Positions 59,363 to 64,000 of a stretch of DNA of 64,000 nucleotides are shown one piece after another. The notes beneath the pieces are model-generated. The model saw only the letters and a list, made by a program, of their open reading frames with translations. It was not told the origin of the DNA and ran no database searches. Every line of letters begins with the position of its first letter. Position 1 is the first letter of the stretch. Position numbers and translations under genes: made by a program. Source of the stretch: Undaria pinnatifida (lineage: Eukaryota; Sar; Phaeophyceae; Laminariales; Alariaceae); the NCBI GenBank assembly GCA_012845835.1, contig JABAKD010000020.1, positions 4,982,720-5,046,719 of the forward strand, given 5' to 3'.

Positions 59363-59738
59363 CGAAAAATGGAGTGCCCCCCGGACTGCATCCTTGATCA
59401 ACAACTCCTTATTCCCAAATCTGGTATTATGGTATCATAGCGTACCAGGTACCTGGTACCACGAACAGGGTAACGCATGTAAGCCTAGTGTGGCTTTGGT
59501 GCCTATTGATAGTATCCTAGGTTGCATACCATGTAGACTAGACTACAACATTAAAATAGATGAGAAATACATTTCAGCTGTGAGATCCACCAAAACGGAT
59601 TCTTTGATCAAAACTCAGCTTTGCATCACACATGGTGACGAGAACGTTATGCAATCTTGCACGACATCGTCGCACGTGAGGCTCAAGCTCGTTAGATTTC
59701 ACACCCGCCTGTTCACACGTACATATATATGATCTCAC

Positions 59739-59874
59739 CTATGTTTGACGCGCCGACGATGGCCGCCGTGTTTTCTGCCGGTGCCTTGGGTTTCGGGTAT
59801 ATTCGCAATCGCGGTGTAGCCTCCGATGAAGATACCAAAATCGCCGCTAGTAGTGCCGCTGTAACGGTCCACAT
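59739..59874 (-). CDS. First exon of a secreted protein (signal peptide)
   Basis: The ATG at 59874 starts MWTVTAALLAAILVSSSEA, a textbook signal peptide with a likely cut after SSSEA. TPRLRIYPKPKAPAEN and TAAIVGASNI follow, then the donor GTGAGA (plus TCTCAC at 59733-59738) in phase 1. The next exon must lie to the left on the minus strand. Phase 1 is the phase used by every module of the Pro/Thr-Cys gene and by the 48.6 kb exons, so joining is frame-compatible, but distance and intervening repeats leave this open. A plus-strand frame overlaps (59729-60184) with no supporting signal. Confidence 0.5.
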
Positions 59875-59879
59875 CGTTG

Positions 59880-60575
59880 GATCGAAACGAACCCGAACCA
59901 AGCGCAATGGTGCCACAGTTGCAGCCGCCCTGACATCACGTCTCGCCCGCCGCCTGCTGCTACTCGCAAGAGCCGGAGCATCGTGCAACATGCTACCAAA
60001 AGCAGAACCACCCCCACAGTATCAACCACAGAATCTGCTCAGATGGTTTAGATTCTACCAGGTAGTCTATATAGTCTATAGACTAGTCGATACTTTAAGA
60101 GTTAGATCCTCGAAGCCCGAGAGTTTTGGAAAACTCGTCGTTCTTTCCTACCCGATCGTCTCTATGCAGAGCAGCCGTTGTTGAGCTTTAGTCACCCGCC
60201 ACACACACACAACAGACGATGCTTGAGGGCCAGAGGGCCAGACCCAATGATCAGATGCAGATTGGACCAGGACTGGCTGGGGTGTTTATGGCAAAACATG
60301 GTCGAGAATGATGCCTGACTAAGTGGTACAATTTTCCATGTATCGATCGACCTTGCATTTCCGACTGAAACTTCGAAATAAGTATCCTACCAACGCGACC
60401 CTGGGTATATCTGACGGATAGCACTTCGAAAGCAAAGAAGGCCTTCGGCGCAGAATGATGACTCATTTATGACAGCTTTCGTACTTAAAACGGCCGGCCG
60501 GTGTTTCGCGCAGCTTGCAAAGAAAGATTAGTGTCGACCTTAAATTTGTCGAACTCACAACTGACGACGTTGTTA
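59880..60575. other. No further gene recognised
   Basis: Upstream side of the signal-peptide exon, so its promoter and 5' UTR should be here. No clear TATA box. TAGTCTATAGACTAGTC occurs near 60070. Confidence 0.35.
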
Positions 60576-60579
60576 TTAT

Positions 60580-61510
60580 TATATTAACATTTATTCGACA
60601 TCTTCTTGAAGCACTCTATACTATATACCTCGAACGGTTGGAATTCTCCCTCCTCCCCCAACCCCTCCCCCAACACCGCCCTCCGCTTTGAACACTCCGC
60701 CCTCCCCTCACCGGTTGTACAACTCACGGGATACACATGATAAACTGATTCATTCCTTCCACAACCGTCAGATTTGCCCCCGTAAAACGCTTGATAGTTT
60801 TCGTGCACAGATTGAGTTGCCCCCGCCCCCCGCCCCCCGTTCCCCCCTCTTTTTCAAACACCCCGTCTCCCCGCCCCGGCCCCCACGCCCTTGAAAATGT
60901 CCGCCCTCGCCTCACGGGTTGTACGACTTACAGGATAATATACTTGATAAACTGATGATGCCTTTCCTTCCACAGCTGCCAGATATTGTCCCCCTCAAGA
61001 ACGGGTTTTATAGTTTCCGCGCACAGAGTTATTAACACCACCCTGTTGACCCTGATAGATACACTGTAGTTCCAAGGGGAGTTGCCGACCCATGTCCCTA
61101 ATGAGGACACACACGCAGTAATACGCGCGATCGGAGTATCACACACAGCTTGCAAAAATTACAAATATGAGTTTCGACGAAATCTTCGATCTCACAGCTG
61201 ATTTATTTATTTTTTTGTTATTTATTATGAAAAAAGTACCAGGTAGAAAAGTACACTTCCGCTATGAGATCTCAGATCGACCAGCTCGGATCGACCAAAA
61301 AGGATCTCGATCAAAACCCGCCTTTGCAAGCTGTGTGTGATACTTCGATCGCGCGTGTTACGGGTTATGTATACCCTCATGAAAGATACAGGTCGGTGAC
61401 TCCCCTGCAAATATTAAACGCCAGGGTCAACAGGACGAAGACGTTTCACCTTGATCTGCGCATGGAAATAGAAACTGTACAATAACCCGCATTGAGGGGG
61501 ACACAACCAG
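60580..61510. repeat. Dispersed family A, third head-to-head inverted pair
   Basis: A minus-oriented composite (GTGATAAACTGATTC-like module, C runs, CCACAGCTGCCAGATATTGT, end at about 61200) faces a diverged plus-oriented copy (61240-61510: CTATGAGATCTCAGATCGAC, TTTGCAAGCTGTGTGTGATA) across about 40 bp of AT-rich sequence. Confidence 0.75.
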
Positions 61511-61868
61511 ATATCTATCTGTGGAATCCAGTATGCATGAAACAAGAAGTGTTATAGACTAGACTAGACTATTATAGTGTGAGCTAACTTTTGAGGTGGC
61601 TACTTTGGTCTACCGGGTTCGTTCACAAGTACTTAGTTCTTGTGTACTCCCTGTATATGTGGCAGACCATCGGAGGTCCAGCCCAGGCCCAATGCTCGGG
61701 TTGTTTGTGCTGTCTAGTCATGATGGAACATGCGGTGGACGTCGATCTGTACTGTTCCGACGTGATCTCTCTTCTGCTCTTGATGTAATGCAAAGGCACA
61801 CTCACACACCTGTATTTATTTATCGAAGGAAGACCGACGAGTGAGATCTGGCGTTCTGCATCATCAGG

Positions 61869-62023
61869 CGTCGGGCGGTGCACACTTGATCCTAAAAAAA
61901 CTGTTCGAACGCCCATCTCACACACTACCAGGGAATACACAAATTAAAGCGTGTGGATCGAAAACGCCAGACCCCTGCACTCCTACAGATGGAAGCTCTT
62001 GCACTAATACTGAATGTTCAAAG
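61869..62023 (+). CDS. Candidate exon, Cys-containing
   Basis: The frame from the acceptor CATCATCAG (or the later CACTACCAG at 61931) reads ASGGAHLILKKLFERPSHTL, PGNTQIKACGSKTPDPC and TPTDGSSCTNTECSK to a GTGCGT donor. Closely spaced Cys and Thr/Ser suggest an extracellular segment. Family not recognised. Confidence 0.35.
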
Positions 62024-62559
62024 GTGCGTGTCGCCGAATAATAGTCGATTGTTTTGCTAATCCAGAGATCCTCCATGTGGTCATTCCCGAGTGGAGCACC
62101 CGCAGGTCACAAATGGCAGCTCACCGGTGTAAAGGTGTTGGGGAAAGTCGGAAGTCATATCGTGAAAACCACGGAGCGACTCCCTCCATAATTCGAGTAA
62201 TTGCGTTTAAATAATTCAACCTAAAATTCCATGAAAAAAAATCGCCGAGCGAACTTTGAAGGAAGAATTTGCCCCAAAACGGCATGAAAATTCCGATTTG
62301 AGTGAACGATTTAGAGCGAACTTCCATCAATGACGATCAGCTCATACGATTGGCCTACAAACACCGAGCTTACCACTGTTGCTCTCCAGGCACAACGGCA
62401 CAACAATCAGAGGGCACGAGGGCACAACCCACACGGCAGCACACAGCAGACACTGCTCGCTGTGCACTGTGCTTGGCAGCGGTAGACACAACCCAACCTT
62501 AGTGCGAAGGCACCAAAGGGTAGCTTGGGAAGCATGGCGCGTACGCGCAACCTCACGGG

Positions 62560-63010
62560 TAGGTGCTAGTAAGCCAGCGCTCCCGCGCGCTCTGCGATGT
62601 GACCTGGTTCTGTGCTGCTGCGTGATGTCGTATTCGGTGCTGATTTTTTTTAACCACCATCGCTATACCACAACGCCGACGCCGAAGCCTCCACCGCCAC
62701 CGCCTCTCACGCCGCACGGCCGCCGCCGCGGCTACTGCTGCTGCTGCTGCTGCTGTGCGGCGGCTATTGTGCTGCAGCTGCAGTTGGTGTCTCCTGCGTT
62801 TGTTTCTAAAAAAAAAAACTGGCTTTTCTGCTGTGGTGATCGTGGTGATCGAGCCAGGCCGAGCCCAGCCACCGTGCCGCAACTCGTCTGGCGGGGCCAT
62901 CGCCACCGCCACCTCCGCCCCCATCCCCGCCGCCGCTGCTGCTGCTGCTGCGGCAGCGGCTGCGCCGCTGCTACTGCGCTGCTGCTTCTGTGCTGCTGTT
63001 TGTCTGATGG
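62560..63010. repeat. CTG/CCG-rich low-complexity segment
   Basis: CCACCGCCACCGCC, CTGCTGCTGCTGCTGCTG and GCCGCCGCTGCTGCTG blocks. The long plus frame across it (62379-63155) is Pro/Cys/Ala run sequence without domain support. Could be a GC-rich 5' region. Confidence 0.6.
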
Positions 63011-63339
63011 TGTTGTGCTGGGCCTCCCCCTGTCGGTGAGTCTATTAATAGGTGCTACCGCACCATGTCTAAATTCAAAATCTGATGCTGCCTCCCCGCG
63101 CCCCGCCTGTGATATGGAGGCCGTGTACGCCTGTTCTGCGAGTCGTTCACCGTAAACACAACCAAAAGCATGAGGGAGTGAATCTGGCCTTTTTCTAGCA
63201 TGATGGAAGAATTTTTAGTGATCTTTTTTAACGCAAAAAAAACTCGATTCATTTTTTAAAAATAATACGTAATGTATTAATTGTTGGCATACTACCGTAG
63301 TACCGGTATAATATAATATTCGCATGGTCCAGACACACA

Positions 63340-63470
63340 TGCAGAAACCAATACCCAAAACGATGCCAGCACCAACAATGCCAGCACCACATTCAGCGGG
63401 AGGAGGTCTATACGGACATTTGAAAATACTGCAAAAACACTCATCACGCGACTTGCCCACGCGTTTGTTG
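63340..63470 (+). CDS. Candidate exon, Asn/Thr-rich
   Basis: The frame reads THAETNTQNDASTNNASTTF, SGRRSIRTFENTAKTLITRL then AHAFVE before TAA; a GTTGAG donor lies just before the stop. A minus frame over the same bases holds a hydrophobic stretch (AGIVGAGIVLGIGF), so strand is uncertain. Confidence 0.25.
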
Positions 63471-63539
63471 AGTAATTGCATGGCCTAATCACCTTGCTGT
63501 ACTTGCAATGTGTATCTCTGTCGTAGCTTGTGACCACAG

Positions 63540-63651
63540 ATTCTGAGGTCATCTGCTCTATAGGAGGCTGTCTGGTCAGGTCAACCTGCCCAACAGAGGC
63601 ACCGGCACGGACTACTGGTTGTGTGCTGGATGTAGAATATGTCCGCACAAG
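63540..63651 (+). CDS. Candidate exon, Cys-containing
   Basis: Strong acceptor TGTGACCACAG and strong donor GTACGT bracket 112 nt reading DSEVICSIGGCLVRSTCP, then TEAPARTTGCVLDVEYVRT. It begins in phase 1 and ends in phase 2. Four Cys in 30 residues. It may belong with the exon at 61869. Confidence 0.4.
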
Positions 63652-64000
63652 GTACGTGTTACGGCGAGGCCTGGCATGTACGTCCGGGGTACGTGCCATG
63701 CGATCGTCTCCACTACTACTAGCTAACAGCGCTTTTCATCGAATCAACGGACGCACTACTTACTATACCACACTGACCACACATGCCGCTCATCCCACAC
63801 GCACGAGCATACCCTTGCACGTAATTTGCAACACGCAGGCACGTTTTTTTCACAGGCTCACGCACTCGGTACAAGTACTCCCGAGGTACGCGAGCAGACT
63901 CCAGAGTCGCGTACGTACGACGCAAGATTTTAACGCAACGTGTATCTATTCTCACTAGAGGATAATGCGTACGTCACAGAACCGAGACACACGCACTCAC

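Noticed and set aside
59039..59404. Poly-Leu and poly-Val frames
   Set aside because: Artefacts of the (GTA)n microsatellite.
62379..63155. 258-codon plus frame
   Set aside because: Mostly CTG/CCG low-complexity readings (Cys, Pro, Ala runs). No domain and no splice support.

Overview
This is a eukaryotic, gene-poor and repeat-rich nuclear window. Introns have GTAAGT/GTTAGT/GTGAGT donors, and the interspersed elements are Ty1/copia, LINE, SINE-like and cut-and-paste (pogo-like) types. Splice-site style, CAG-rich islands inside introns and element mix fit a stramenopile macroalga such as a brown alga (Ectocarpus-like). That assignment is an inference from style; no marker gene proves it.

The left 36.6 kb carries the most interesting content: a minus-strand modular gene, or two tandem copies of one. 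From 36.6 kb leftward there is a Cys-rich exon (36398-36613), then a long series of short Pro/Thr-rich exons (34.65 to 20.57 kb). A second Cys-rich exon (19370-19573) follows, then more Pro/Thr exons (18.37, 17.39, 16.77 kb). Last comes one huge exon (6820 to beyond position 1) built from about 34 copies of a 198-bp, 66-residue Pro/Thr repeat. Every intact module begins and ends in phase 1, so modules can be added or skipped without breaking the frame. Each exon was duplicated with its intron, and a few copies have lost a splice site. If decayed copies are skipped, the window encodes roughly 2,800 residues of a mucin-like or cell-wall-type protein (inference). The large exon contains no Met and runs off the window, so ATG-based ORF finding does not see it.

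A degenerate Ty1/copia retrotransposon (10116-16211, plus strand) and a possible hAT-like element (8317-9474) lie in the intron between the last small exon and the large exon. Tandem tRNA-like SINE units (28.2-29.0 kb) lie in another intron.

From 35.9 to 61.5 kb the DNA is mostly nested mobile sequence. It includes a high-copy dispersed family often found as head-to-head inverted pairs and accompanied by long C/G runs. There is a retroposon with an (AAC)n tail, one copy of which has a tail of about 600 bp. Two pogo-like elements have TA target duplications (42855-43771 and 54150-55254, the second with a PHD-like zinc finger ORF). There is also a nested tRNA-headed SINE pair, a GGGCC-rich repeat and a truncated LINE (49.6-52.0 kb). 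Candidate host exons lie between these: 48.1-48.9 kb (-), 57.0-57.8 kb (-), 57.9-58.0 kb (+), a signal-peptide first exon at 59739-59874 (-), and Cys-containing exons at 61.87-63.65 kb (+). No rRNA gene, intact tRNA gene or CRISPR array was seen.
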